The position numbers and the translations under genes are program-made. From positions 1,181,347 to 1,245,346 of the forward strand of contig NC_005071.1 in assembly GCF_000011485.1 (NCBI RefSeq): DNA of 64,000 bases. Reading direction: 5' to 3'. Position 1 is the stretch's first letter; every line of letters begins with the position of its first letter. The notes under the pieces are model-generated. The model was not told where the DNA came from and searched no databases. It saw nothing but the letters and a program-made list of their open reading frames with translations. The stretch is from Prochlorococcus marinus str. MIT 9313 (GTDB lineage: Bacteria > Cyanobacteriota > Cyanobacteriia > PCC-6307 > Cyanobiaceae). Positions 50,093-59,359 of this stretch are shown here, piece by piece.

Positions 50093-50554
50093 ATGGCTGA
50101 GCCCACCGCCGCACCTTCAAGCTTTGGCAGTGAAGCCCTTGACAGCATGGTCGAACGACTTAACGGCACCTCTGATCCCCGCCGCCGCTACGAATATGTT
50201 CTATGGCTGGCCAAAAAGCTGCCACCAATGTCCCCGGAATTACAAACCGACGCCATCAAGGTGAAGGGATGCGTTTCCCAGGTCCATGTGCTTGGTGAAC
50301 TCGTGGAAGGACGGCTTCACTGGCAGGGAGACTCCGACGCGATGATTACACGAGGCTTGCTGGCAATGCTGATTCAAGGCCTCAACAATCTCACACCTGA
50401 GCAAGTCATGGCCGTGGATCCAAGCTTCATTGAAGCCACAGGCCTTCAAGGCAGCCTTACCCCATCAAGAGCTAACGGATTCCTCAATATCCTCCTCAAT
50501 ATGAAGGCCCAGGCCCAGCAACTTGCCAGGGTTTCGTCTTCAACAACTTCTTAG
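50093..50554 (+). CDS. sufE: Cysteine desulfurase-activating sulfur carrier SufE
   Basis: 153 residues. SufE accepts sulfur from SufS on a conserved cysteine, here in KVKGCVSQVHV near residue 60, and passes it on for Fe-S assembly. Other family blocks are YEYVLWLAKKLPPM, GDSDAMITRGLLAML and LTPSRANGFLNILLNM. ATG 50093. It is followed by hom, which starts 37 nt later. Confidence 0.95.
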   Translation: MAEPTAAPSSFGSEALDSMVERLNGTSDPRRRYEYVLWLAKKLPPMSPELQTDAIKVKGCVSQVHVLGELVEGRLHWQGDSDAMITRGLLAMLIQGLNNLTPEQVMAVDPSFIEATGLQGSLTPSRANGFLNILLNMKAQAQQLARVSSSTTS

Positions 50555-50591
50555 AGTCCGGCCAGCAATTAAACGACTGGACGCAGTTGCC

Positions 50592-51908
50592 ATGGGCACG
50601 AAATTAGGAATAGGTCTCCTGGGGCTTGGAACAGTAGGCGCCGGTGTAGCAGGCATCCTCCAAGCCCCTGAAGGGCGGCATCCACTGGTGGCTGAGCTTG
50701 AACTGGTCCGTGTAGCGGTTCGAGATCTACAACGACCTCGCCCAATTGAGCTCCGCCCATCCTTAGTGACCAACAACCCACAGGCCGTTGTTGATGATCC
50801 CTCTGTTCAAGTGGTTGTTGAAGTCATGGGAGGGATCGAACCAGCCCGAACCCTGATCATGCGAGCCATTGCCGCCGGCAAAGCGGTCGTTACAGCTAAC
50901 AAAGCGGTGATTGCAAGACATGGCGAAGAGATTGCCTCTGCTGCTGCAGCTGCTGGGGTCTACGTCCTGATCGAAGCTGCCGTCGGCGGTGGCATCCCGA
51001 TCATCGAGCCACTTAAGCAATCACTAGGTGGCAACCGGATCGAACGCGTGAGCGGCATCATCAACGGCACCACCAACTACATCCTCAGCCGCATGGCACA
51101 GGAAGGGGTGGCCTATGACGACGTGCTCAAGACCGCCCAAGATCTTGGCTACGCAGAGGCAGATCCAGCTGCCGACGTTGAGGGGTTCGATGCGGCCGAC
51201 AAGATTGCCATCCTCACTGGGCTCGCCTTCGGTGGACCTGTCGACCGTGACTCAATTCCCACCCAAGGCATCAACAACCTTCAAAGCCGCGATGTGGACT
51301 ACGCCACACAGCTTGGCTACAGGGTGAAACTATTGGCTATCGCCGAACGTCTCAACTCAGACGCTCAGACCAGTCAGTCCTTGCCCTTAGCGGTAAGGGT
51401 GCAGCCAACCATGATTCCTCTCGACCACCCGCTTGCTGGCGTGAATGGCGTGAACAACGCCATCCTGGTTGAGGGCGATCCGATCGGCCGCGTGATGTTT
51501 TATGGCCCAGGAGCAGGCTCTGGACCCACCGCCTCAGCTGTGGTGGCGGACATCCTCAACATCGCTGGCATACGCCAATTAGGTGAAATCAACGGCAGCC
51601 TCGACCCCCTTCTTGCCGCAAGCAGTTGGCGTTCCTGTCACCTCGTTGATCCAAGCGCCATCCTTCAGCGCAACTATGTGCGCTTCAACGCAGAAGACAC
51701 CCCAGGAGTGATCGGTCGGATCGGTAGCTGCTTCGGCGATCGTGGCATCTCGATTCAATCAATCGTTCAATTCGATGCCTCCGATGCCGGCGCCGAAATC
51801 GTTGTGATTACCCATGAAATAAGTCAAGGCCAGATGCAAGATGCCCTGACCGCAATCACCTCCATGGCTGAGGTCAAAGGACTTGCCGCCCATCTGAGCT
51901 GTCTTTAA
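50592..51908 (+). CDS. hom: Homoserine dehydrogenase
   Basis: 438 residues. It reduces aspartate semialdehyde to homoserine on the route to threonine and methionine. The Rossmann motif is IGLLGLGTVGAGVAGIL, the middle has KAVVTANKAVIARHGEEI and GIINGTTNYILSRM, and the end is an ACT domain (TPGVIGRIGSCFGDRGISIQ). ATG 50592 is the true start; the frame is open upstream into sufE. Confidence 0.97.
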   Translation: MGTKLGIGLLGLGTVGAGVAGILQAPEGRHPLVAELELVRVAVRDLQRPRPIELRPSLVTNNPQAVVDDPSVQVVVEVMGGIEPARTLIMRAIAAGKAVVTANKAVIARHGEEIASAAAAAGVYVLIEAAVGGGIPIIEPLKQSLGGNRIERVSGIINGTTNYILSRMAQEGVAYDDVLKTAQDLGYAEADPAADVEGFDAADKIAILTGLAFGGPVDRDSIPTQGINNLQSRDVDYATQLGYRVKLLAIAERLNSDAQTSQSLPLAVRVQPTMIPLDHPLAGVNGVNNAILVEGDPIGRVMFYGPGAGSGPTASAVVADILNIAGIRQLGEINGSLDPLLAASSWRSCHLVDPSAILQRNYVRFNAEDTPGVIGRIGSCFGDRGISIQSIVQFDASDAGAEIVVITHEISQGQMQDALTAITSMAEVKGLAAHLSCL

Positions 51909-52009
51909 CTTCCAGCCTCCCCCTGACGAAGAGCCCCCTACTTACTTAAGAGTTATAAAACAAGTTGAGAGGCAAGTCTGCAGACGCTGACCTGTGCCCC
52001 CAAAGGTTC

Positions 52010-52249
52010 ATGTCTACCGCTTCGATGATGTCAAGAGTCCAACTCTTTCCCAAGCCGGACTTCCTACCCATCATGGATCTCCATCAAGGCGACTGTGTTC
52101 AACTCCTCAGTGGTAATAAGGAGCAAGTCCAGGTGATCGGAATCGACGATGACCACAACCGCTGTTGGGTAAGACGTTGGCCTCTGCTTCCAAATGGATC
52201 GCCTGTGTTTGAAGTGTCGATACAACAAATCTCCTGCGCCTCCAAGTAA
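52010..52249 (+). CDS. Small conserved protein of unknown function
   Basis: 79 residues from ATG 52010. It contains LHQGDCVQLLSGNKEQVQVI and CWVRRWPLLPNGSPVFEVSI, which suggest a small SH3-like beta barrel. No family is named. The frame extends to 51965 but the first part is unlike coding. Confidence 0.6.
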   Translation: MSTASMMSRVQLFPKPDFLPIMDLHQGDCVQLLSGNKEQVQVIGIDDDHNRCWVRRWPLLPNGSPVFEVSIQQISCASK

Positions 52250-52306
52250 ACAGAACGACACTCACTAGCAAGTCTTTAAATCAAGGCCATCCGATCCGCC
52301 CGCGTT

Positions 52307-53896
52307 GTGTCAAGCTCTGGCCGTCGTGATTCTCTGCTCTGGGCCGCTGCTCTATTTGCTTGCTCCCTAGCGCTGAGCCAGGTTGCCTGTCAGCCGCCTC
52401 GCCGTAGTGAGCGACTTGTCGTGGCCAGTGCCGGCAAGATCACCTCTCTCGATCCTGCCCAGGCCAGTACTTTTGATGCTCTGCAACTGTTGAGCGCCCT
52501 CGGAGAGCCCCTCTACCAACTTGATCACAAAGGGGAGCTAGAGCCACGACTGGCATCCGCCCCACCTCAGATAAGTGATGGCGGCTTCACCATCTCGATC
52601 CCTCTGCGCAGGGATGTGCTGTTTCACGACGGCACCCAATTCAACGCCGCCGCGATGGCCTTCAGCCTGCGGCGATTTCTGAGTATCGGCACCCTCAACT
52701 ACGTGGTAGGAGGACGGATTGCCGCCGTGGAGACAGCCGGTCCCTACCTGCTACGCCTTCGACTAACACGACCCTCAACTTCTCTAGAGGGACTACTCAG
52801 CTCAATCAATCTGACGCCGGTATCACCAACGGCCTACGCCAAGCACAGAGATCAGTTCCTCAATAAGCAATTCATTGGAACCGGCCCTTACCGACTCACT
52901 AGCTTCCAGACCCAGCAACAACGCCTTGAGCCTTTTCAGCAGTACTGGAGTACCCAGGCCAGTAATGCTGGAATCGATTTCATCAATCTGAGCAACTCCA
53001 CGGCCCTATTCGGTGCCCTACGAAGCGGTGAAGTGGATGTACTCCTTTCCAATTCTCTGGATGAAGACCAACGCCTTGCCCTCCATCGCCTTGCCAAGCA
53101 AGGGAAGCTCCGCGAAGGAGAGGGACCAGCACTTGAGATCGGCTACATCACTCTCCTGAGTAATGCCCCTCCACTCAATCAACCCCTCTTACGTCAGGCC
53201 CTCGCCTACAGCCTCGACCGTCAGCTGATGGTGAAGCGCGTGAGCTATGGACTAAGACGCCCGCTGCGGTCTTTAGTGCCGCCAAACTTGCAGGCTGAAC
53301 CACTCACACCTTGGCCCAGCTACAACCCTCAACGAGCCAAACAGCTGCTGAAAAAGGCAGGCTATTGCGGAACTCAAACGCTGACACTACCTTTTACTTT
53401 CCGTTCCAACGTGCCAGCAGACAAGTTATTGGCGCTTACATGGCAGGCACAGGTGGAACGTGATCTCTCGGATTGCCTGACACTGAAGCTCAATAGCGTC
53501 GAATCGACCACCGTTTATCGCCAACTGGGGGAAGGCGCATTCCAGGCCGTCATCCTTGAGTGGCGAGGCGCCTATCCCGACCCGGAAGCCTATTTAGCTC
53601 CATTATTAAGCTGCAGCAAAGCCAATGGATCTGTATGCGAAGAAGGGGAAGCGGCAATTAGCGGCAGCTTCTGGACCGCAGATGGGCTGGAAACGAGCCT
53701 TCGCTACAGCGATGAACTTCGCGGACCCGATCGTCTCCACCAGCTCAGAGAGATCGAACGCTCCGCCGCCGGCGGAGCGGCCTATCTACCAATCTGGCTG
53801 GTAGCTCCACGAGCTTGGGCCCAGCGGCGGTTATCCAAACCAGAGTTTGACGGGAGCGGCCATTTAATGCTCCAGCATCTACGGGAGCTGCACTGA
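52307..53896 (+). CDS. ABC transporter substrate-binding protein, peptide/nickel type
   Basis: 529 residues, solute-binding family 5 (DppA/OppA/NikA). A hydrophobic export signal ends in a cysteine at residue 28 (ALSQVAC), a possible lipoprotein site though not a perfect lipobox. Family motifs are LVVASAGKITSLDPAQAST, the ligand-domain VLFHDGTQFNAAAMAFSL and PLLRQALAYSLDRQLMV. The start is GTG 52307. The permease gene overlaps the stop by 1 nt. No second permease or ATPase genes follow. Confidence 0.9.
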   Translation: MSSSGRRDSLLWAAALFACSLALSQVACQPPRRSERLVVASAGKITSLDPAQASTFDALQLLSALGEPLYQLDHKGELEPRLASAPPQISDGGFTISIPLRRDVLFHDGTQFNAAAMAFSLRRFLSIGTLNYVVGGRIAAVETAGPYLLRLRLTRPSTSLEGLLSSINLTPVSPTAYAKHRDQFLNKQFIGTGPYRLTSFQTQQQRLEPFQQYWSTQASNAGIDFINLSNSTALFGALRSGEVDVLLSNSLDEDQRLALHRLAKQGKLREGEGPALEIGYITLLSNAPPLNQPLLRQALAYSLDRQLMVKRVSYGLRRPLRSLVPPNLQAEPLTPWPSYNPQRAKQLLKKAGYCGTQTLTLPFTFRSNVPADKLLALTWQAQVERDLSDCLTLKLNSVESTTVYRQLGEGAFQAVILEWRGAYPDPEAYLAPLLSCSKANGSVCEEGEAAISGSFWTADGLETSLRYSDELRGPDRLHQLREIERSAAGGAAYLPIWLVAPRAWAQRRLSKPEFDGSGHLMLQHLRELH

Positions 53897-54915
53897 TGGG
53901 CCGCGGGAGAGAACTACTGCGCTACAGCTCGACCCGCTTGGCCCTGGCACCGGTGATGCTCTGGCTCATTGCCAGCATGGTGTTTCTCCTCCTACGGGTG
54001 GCACCAGGAGACCCAGTCGATGCCGTGTTAGGCAATCGTGCGCCGGCTGCAGCCCGCGCTGCTCTGCGCACCAGGCTTGGACTGGATCAACCGCTTTTGC
54101 ATCAATACCTGCACTTCATCAAAGACTTAATTCATGGCGATCTAGGCCAAGCTCTTCTCAACCAGGAACCAGTGAGCCAGATCATTGCCAGAGCCCTGCC
54201 AGCCAGCTTGGAACTAAGCCTGACGGCTCTATTGATTGCAGCATTGGTTGGTCTGGTCGTTGGTTTCAGTGGTATTGCCCGCCCGGAAGGCAAGCTAGAT
54301 CTCGCAGGCCGCCTCTACGGCATTGGCACCTATGCCCTGCCACCGTTCTGGGCCGCGATGATCGTTCAACTGCTGTTTGCAGTCATTCTCGGTTGGCTAC
54401 CAATTGGCGGACGTTTTCCCCCGAGCTTGCTACCACCAGAGGGGAGCGGCTTCCTGATCCTCGACAGTCTTAGGAGCAGCGACTGGATATCTCTTAAAGG
54501 AGCTGTGAGACACCTGGTGTTACCGGCAGGGACCCTAGGCCTTCTCCTCAGTGGGATTTTCACCCGTACCCTGCGACTCAATCTTGGCCGCACACTGCAA
54601 TCCGATTACGTTGAAGCTGCCCGTAGCCGAGGGCTGAATGAGCAACAGGTGGTGCTCAACCATGCCCTCCCTAATGCCCTTCTGCCAGTACTCACCATTA
54701 CGGGGATCACAGTGGCATCGCTGATTGGCGGCGCACTGTTAATTGAAGTCACCTTCTCCTGGCCAGGCATCGCCCTACGGCTCCAAGAAGCAATCAACCA
54801 ACGCGACTACCCAGTGGTTCAAGGAATTGTGGTTGTCGTGGCTGCCCTGATGGTGCTGGTAAGCGTGAGCGTGGATCTGCTCGTTGCTCTGATTGATCCC
54901 CGCGTCCGCTACTGA
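53896..54915 (+). CDS. ABC transporter permease, DppB type
   Basis: 339 residues, six spans. The N-terminal span is LALAPVMLWLIASMVFLLL, then RVAPGDPVDAVLGNRAP, a typical DppB start, and the EAA loop is VEAARSRGLNEQQVVLNHAL followed by PNALLPVLTITG. It is co-transcribed with the binding protein. It converges with, and overlaps by 7 nt, the DUF1400 hydrolase gene. Confidence 0.92.
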   Translation: MGRGRELLRYSSTRLALAPVMLWLIASMVFLLLRVAPGDPVDAVLGNRAPAAARAALRTRLGLDQPLLHQYLHFIKDLIHGDLGQALLNQEPVSQIIARALPASLELSLTALLIAALVGLVVGFSGIARPEGKLDLAGRLYGIGTYALPPFWAAMIVQLLFAVILGWLPIGGRFPPSLLPPEGSGFLILDSLRSSDWISLKGAVRHLVLPAGTLGLLLSGIFTRTLRLNLGRTLQSDYVEAARSRGLNEQQVVLNHALPNALLPVLTITGITVASLIGGALLIEVTFSWPGIALRLQEAINQRDYPVVQGIVVVVAALMVLVSVSVDLLVALIDPRVRY

Positions 54916-56501
54916 GATTTGCGAAGTCTCTTTGCTGCGTTGCGATCCAAACGATGAAGCCGCAAATCCCCGACCTGCTGATGTGTGGCGCCCTGAAGGG
55001 CTTCGCCAGCCTCAACCTGCTCCAAAAAGATTTGAATCTCCACTGCTAACAATCGCTGCACAGCTAGCGGCTCACGCCCTACCAGCTCTTCGCCTAGTTG
55101 AAAGAGATCATCGCCACGACCCTCACCCATCTGACCTTCAACCCGCACCGGTGAAAAATGGCTAGCGCCCTCCACAAGCACGACTCGACTAGCGGGATGG
55201 GGTGAGATTGCCAAAAGCAAATCGAGCTGCTCAGTCAGCGGAGGAGTAATCAAATCAAGGGTGCCGCCAGTCAGTAACACTGGAACCGACAAAGGCACAG
55301 CCCCATGACGAGGCCACAGCAAGCTACCAAAACTGTTGAGAGCCACGATTGCCTCTAGCTGGGGGATTGACTGCAGTTTTGGCATTTGCACATCAACCAA
55401 CTGACATTGCAATAAGCGCGAGAGATTGGTGAGAGGAAGATCGTCGAGAGCCTTACGACAGCGGGTATACAAACCAGGCTCCGGGGTCATATCAGCAGCC
55501 AATAGAGCCGTCAGTGCCCCAAGGGAGTGACCCATAAGCACCAACTTCTGACCAGGCAATACCAACGTGCCTTGCTCTCGTGCCTGCAGGACAGCCTGCA
55601 GATCCGCCAAGCGGTCAGGCAACACCTCTGCTCCAGGTGCAAGTCGTTGCCCCTTCAGCAGGGCATGCACCGCTTTGGCATCACTACCTGGATGCTCAAG
55701 CACCACAACCGGCCAGCCCTTACGTTGAAGGCTGAGAGCCAACCAACGAAAATGATCCTGGCTTCCACCCAAGCCTGGCATGAGCACCACCCAGCTCGAC
55801 CGCAACGGAGTGCCATCAGGTGGGCGCCACAGCTCTAGCTGGAGGGGCTTGGTGCGATGAGCCACTGGCAAAGGTTTGAACTCAGGTCCTGCGGCAAAAA
55901 CTTCCTTACCTGCAAGCTCTTGCAAAACTGGAACTTGTGTGGCTGGAAACCTCCCTAGCGTTAACACCAACTGCTGCTGCTGTTGCAACTGACGCCGCCA
56001 GCGACTTGCGACCTGAAGTAAAGCATCAAGATCGAGGCGTACATTTTCAGCAGGGAGATCCTCAAGCAAATCCTGAGCGGTCACCTCTGACTGACTGTTC
56101 AAGAGCAGTTCCAGAGTGTTGAACAAGACAATGCCACTACTGTCGTCATCGACCCTCACCAAATCACTAACGGCATCAAGCAGCTGACGTCCTGCCCAAC
56201 TACGCAGCATCTGTCGAGCCATGCTCTGATCTGTAAGCAAAGGTGCCTGAAGCAGCTCAAAGAGATCGAAGCGGCTATCGGCATCGAGCAAATTGAGCCA
56301 GGTGATGAGTTCAGAACTACTGCTGCCCCCAGGCCGCCCCAAATCGACCAACTCCCTAATCCAAACCGGTATCACCATCCCCTCAAGCTGCACCTCCAAT
56401 CGCTCCGCAGCTCTCAGCGGCGATACTCCAGCAAGTCCGAACAGCAAAGCGCCGAATAGCCCAATCACAATTCGCTGTCCAATTGGGCGTGTTAATGCCA
56501 A
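54909..56501 (-). CDS. Exported alpha/beta hydrolase with DUF1400 domain
   Basis: 530 residues. A signal segment (VIGLFGALLFGLAGVSPLRA) is followed by the cyanobacterial DUF1400 domain (residues about 30-150: LEVQLEGMVIPVWIRELVD, DLLEDLPAENVRLDLDALL) and an alpha/beta hydrolase domain with the oxyanion block WVVLMPGLGGSQDHFRWLA and nucleophile elbow LMGHSLGALTALLA; the late histidine is in VLVEGASHFSP. It is probably a periplasmic lipase or esterase. Confidence 0.88.
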   Translation of the reverse strand: MALTRPIGQRIVIGLFGALLFGLAGVSPLRAAERLEVQLEGMVIPVWIRELVDLGRPGGSSSSELITWLNLLDADSRFDLFELLQAPLLTDQSMARQMLRSWAGRQLLDAVSDLVRVDDDSSGIVLFNTLELLLNSQSEVTAQDLLEDLPAENVRLDLDALLQVASRWRRQLQQQQQLVLTLGRFPATQVPVLQELAGKEVFAAGPEFKPLPVAHRTKPLQLELWRPPDGTPLRSSWVVLMPGLGGSQDHFRWLALSLQRKGWPVVVLEHPGSDAKAVHALLKGQRLAPGAEVLPDRLADLQAVLQAREQGTLVLPGQKLVLMGHSLGALTALLAADMTPEPGLYTRCRKALDDLPLTNLSRLLQCQLVDVQMPKLQSIPQLEAIVALNSFGSLLWPRHGAVPLSVPVLLTGGTLDLITPPLTEQLDLLLAISPHPASRVVLVEGASHFSPVRVEGQMGEGRGDDLFQLGEELVGREPLAVQRLLAVEIQIFLEQVEAGEALQGATHQQVGDLRLHRLDRNAAKRLRKSQ

Positions 56502-56552
56502 CGCCGAATACCGCTAACGAGTCAAACCATTTTCACTCAAGCATTGAAGGGC

Positions 56553-56669
56553 TTAGATCGGTTCAGTGAATGGTGCTCCTGGGTGCCATCGACAGATCAA
56601 ATGCCGCCATTGAGCTTCCAACTTCTTCTCAAGCCAGGCGAGAAACGACTTATCAGCAGTGTCCGCCAT
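56553..56669 (-). CDS. Small soluble protein (38 aa)
   Basis: ATG 56669 to TAA 56553 encodes MADTADKSFLAWLEKKLEAQ followed by WRHLICRWHPGAPFTEPI. It is amphipathic and tryptophan-rich and looks like a conserved microprotein. Family unknown. It lies alone in the spacer between the hydrolase and the next secreted protein. Confidence 0.5.
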   Translation of the reverse strand: MADTADKSFLAWLEKKLEAQWRHLICRWHPGAPFTEPI

Positions 56670-57032
56670 TTGCCAAGCGAGCCAAGTAGCCGAGAAAGAG
56701 CTAGCAAAGAACAATCTCGTCAACACCTATAACTGAATAATCAACACAGCGAATAACAACAATCAATCACCCCAAACAGCTCGCCTGAGATCTGTATCCA
56801 AAACCCATCCGGCTATATCATTGGTCAGATTAAAGAGGCTCTCTTGCTAAAGCACCATACAGACCAGCAGAAGAGACGAATCAAACAATGAAGGGCGATC
56901 CAAGTAACAAGCGAGCATTAAAGGCCTAAGAAGAGTGGTACAAGGAAATATTTGCGCACGCAAATGAAATTTATAAAATATATTATGATTGCCAGCAATT
57001 TCCACCCCTATAAAAGAAAGCGTCCAAGCAAC

Positions 57033-57395
57033 ATGAGAATGCTATTAGGCGCAACAACTGCTATGGCACTTTTGATTACATCCGCAGCCTCCGCCAATGA
57101 AACCAACCTTCAAATCAAAAACGCCAGCAAACAACTTGCGGTGAGCATTCGCGCCTTTGCAACTGGGACATCTGCCGCTAGCGAATGTCTCGTCAAAAGC
57201 GGACAACTGAGCAAGAGGATTGCAAAAGAGATATTACCCTTATCACTTCTCGAGGTTGGCATTAGCCCTGAAGTCCTTGACAATCCTCAGGTCATCAAAG
57301 CAACCTCAATCTTGAGCCCTACACTTAATTCTGACTGCACATCTACGAAGATGAGCATCGAAGCAATCAATCGTCTGATCAAGGATGAGCTATAG
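57033..57395 (+). CDS. Small exported protein, uncharacterised
   Basis: About 120 residues from ATG 57033: a signal peptide (MRMLLGATTAMALLITSAAS, cleavage after ASA) and a helical mature part with two cysteines (AASECLVKSGQLSKRIAKEI and LNSDCTSTKMSIEAINRLI). They may form a disulfide. The frame extends to 56952 but the extra N-terminus is basic and would displace the signal peptide. Confidence 0.6.
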   Translation: MRMLLGATTAMALLITSAASANETNLQIKNASKQLAVSIRAFATGTSAASECLVKSGQLSKRIAKEILPLSLLEVGISPEVLDNPQVIKATSILSPTLNSDCTSTKMSIEAINRLIKDEL

Positions 57396-57638
57396 AAATA
57401 CTTCTAACCGGAAAACAGATCAGTAAAAGAAAAATTCTACGAATCAGTCTCTCCTAAAGCATATGAAGAACTAGACCGTTCAGCCTGACCAAGGGATACA
57501 AAAAGCGTAGTCAATAGGTAAACTACTTACGCGAAGCAAGAAATGCGATTCAACTGACAAAGATAAGATAAGTAATTAAGGCCTGTAAGCCGGCTCTAGA
57601 ACAGCCTATGATTACTCATGTTTGCCTAAACACCAAAG

Positions 57639-58013
57639 ATGGCTTACCCCGAGTCTCAAGTCGTAATGGGCGGTTTGGTGCATATCCCCATTATCATTGG
57701 TGTTTTTTGGGCGCTAAACAACCTAACCACAGGCGGCAGCAAAGCCAAGAAAGCCGCAGAAGCTCAGGCCAAACAAGCGGCTGAGGAAGCTGCTGCCAAA
57801 GCCGCTGCGGAAGCGGCAGCCAAACAGGCTGCTGAGCAAGCTGCTGCCAAAGCTGCTGCGGAAGCGGCAGCCGCCAAAAAGGCTGCTGAGGCCGCAGCTT
57901 CCGCAGCTCCAGCGGCAACAGCAGCGACTCCAGTCAGCGGCGAAGCTGAAACATCACAAGCTTCTAATAACGACACTCAAGCCACTCCTGCCCCAGACCA
58001 AGAAGTGCTCTAG
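57639..58013 (+). CDS. Ala/Lys-rich protein with FNR-like N-terminal membrane segment
   Basis: 124 residues. The N-terminus MAYPESQVVMGGLVHIPIII followed by GVFWALNNL is a predicted membrane segment; residues 8-23 (VVMGGLVHIPIIIGVF) match residues 8-23 of FNR ([16 protein letters not shown]) at 10 of 16 positions, the rest conservative. The rest is a long Ala/Lys/Glu helix (KKAAEAQAKQAAEEAAAKAA), with an internal duplicated unit, then an Ala/Thr/Pro tail. It is TolA-like in composition only. It could share a membrane partner with FNR. Confidence 0.75.
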   Translation: MAYPESQVVMGGLVHIPIIIGVFWALNNLTTGGSKAKKAAEAQAKQAAEEAAAKAAAEAAAKQAAEQAAAKAAAEAAAAKKAAEAAASAAPAATAATPVSGEAETSQASNNDTQATPAPDQEVL

Positions 58014-58740
58014 GTATATAGTGCAGATTCTAAAAAGTCGTAAACATCAATCGATATAGATACACGTTCCCAAAAGTTGCTTGCAATCAAAAAAGCCTTG
58101 AGAAAGGCCAAATTTTCAATGGATTCAACTTTAAATAAATAGCCTCAGGGGAAAATTAATAGCAAAATATAATCAAGAGAGGGGCAACTTGAACTAAAAC
58201 TTCTCAAAGACATAGCTCATTAATAAGTTGACGCCAACCTAGTCAATACACAGGCACCTAGGGCTAGGACGTTCCAAGCGAAAGCAAACCATCAAATACA
58301 CAAGAAGACGAATAACAATTGGCCACCAACCCTAACTCGATATTTACATTCAGCCACCAATACGCAACACTCTCGCAGAAGACATGAAAACATAAACACA
58401 CAGCATCAACAAATCAACTCATACACCCCACAAGAAGCTCTAAATTCAAAGAAACAAGATAAACTATAAGGAAGAATTCGGTTGCAATAAAAAATGACTA
58501 CTAAACAATGTTCGCCAGAAAAGCCGATACTTATTCACGAACAAGCACAGGCAAGGACTTTGATTAACCACAAATGCTTTTCTTAAAATCCCTAACCGAG
58601 CAAACGTGAAAATTAATTCTAGAAATAAATCGATGAAATATTGAGCATTGCAGGATCAGAGATTTATCCAGAGATGACGAAAGAGAAGTTAATGACCAAA
58701 ATTGAAACGGTACATTAAGCCTATCTGTGTAAGGAACCAA
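58014..58740. other. AT-rich spacer upstream of porin stub
   Basis: A 727-nt stretch without a gene I can support; strongly AT-rich and A-rich on the plus strand. It probably contains the promoter and leader of the porin-like gene. A 64-codon minus-strand frame at 58564-58758 was not accepted. Confidence 0.5.
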
Positions 58741-59310
58741 ATGAAACTCTTCCAGCAATTGCTGGTGGCTCCTGCTGCTTTGGGCCTTATGGCACCAATG
58801 GCTGCTAATGCCGCAGACCTAGACATCAAAGGTGTGTCCGATTATTCGGCCTCCAGCGAGCAGGTCACCAGCATCTCCCAATCCCAAGATGTTTACCCAA
58901 CCGATTGGGCTTACCAGGCGCTGAGCAACCTGATTGAGCGCTACGGCTGTGTAGCTGGCTATCCAAGCGGAAGCTACCTCGGCAACAGAGCAATGACCCG
59001 CTTTGAAGCGGCTGCTCTATTGAATGCTTGCCTCGATCGCATCACTGAAGTCACCGACGAACTGCGTCGTCTGCTCAACGAATTCGAGCAGGAGCTCGCA
59101 ATCCTCAAGGGCCGTGTTGATGGGCTAGAAGCCCGCGTTGGTGAACTCGAAGCCACTCAGTTTTCCACCACCACCAAGCTGAAAGGTAAGGCATTCTTAA
59201 TAAGTCGAAGACTCAAAGGAGCCTGGATCAAATGCGTTGCTCAATACAAATACTGCTTTAACTTTTATCAGGATGAGATCGGCTTACAACAATCATCAGT
59301 CAAGAGCTAG
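58741..59310 (+). CDS. Truncated SLH-domain porin (barrel missing)
   Basis: 189 residues. The N-terminal part is that of cyanobacterial SLH/OprB porins: signal peptide (LLVAPAALGLMAPMAANA), the SLH domain DVYPTDWAYQALSNLIERYG with GNRAMTRFEAAALLNACLDR, and a coiled coil (ELRRLLNEFEQELAILKGRV). Full-length members (about 400-550 residues) then enter the beta barrel after FSTTTKLKG. Here the sequence switches to a basic, AT-rich tail (FLISRRLKGAWIKCVAQ) and stops. It may be a stub or a peptidoglycan/outer-membrane tether. ATG 58741 is the start. Confidence 0.78.
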   Translation: MKLFQQLLVAPAALGLMAPMAANAADLDIKGVSDYSASSEQVTSISQSQDVYPTDWAYQALSNLIERYGCVAGYPSGSYLGNRAMTRFEAAALLNACLDRITEVTDELRRLLNEFEQELAILKGRVDGLEARVGELEATQFSTTTKLKGKAFLISRRLKGAWIKCVAQYKYCFNFYQDEIGLQQSSVKS

Positions 59311-59359
59311 ATCAATAAGGCCCAAAAAACAGCTCTTATCATCGTCTACACATATAAGA

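Noticed and set aside
57720-57930. Possible TolA protein because of the Ala/Lys helix
   Set aside because: The composition is similar, but there is no C-terminal TolA domain and no tol genes nearby; the N-terminal segment matches FNR instead.
58564-58758. 64-codon minus-strand frame
   Set aside because: It overlaps the start of the porin-like gene and has no protein-like organisation.
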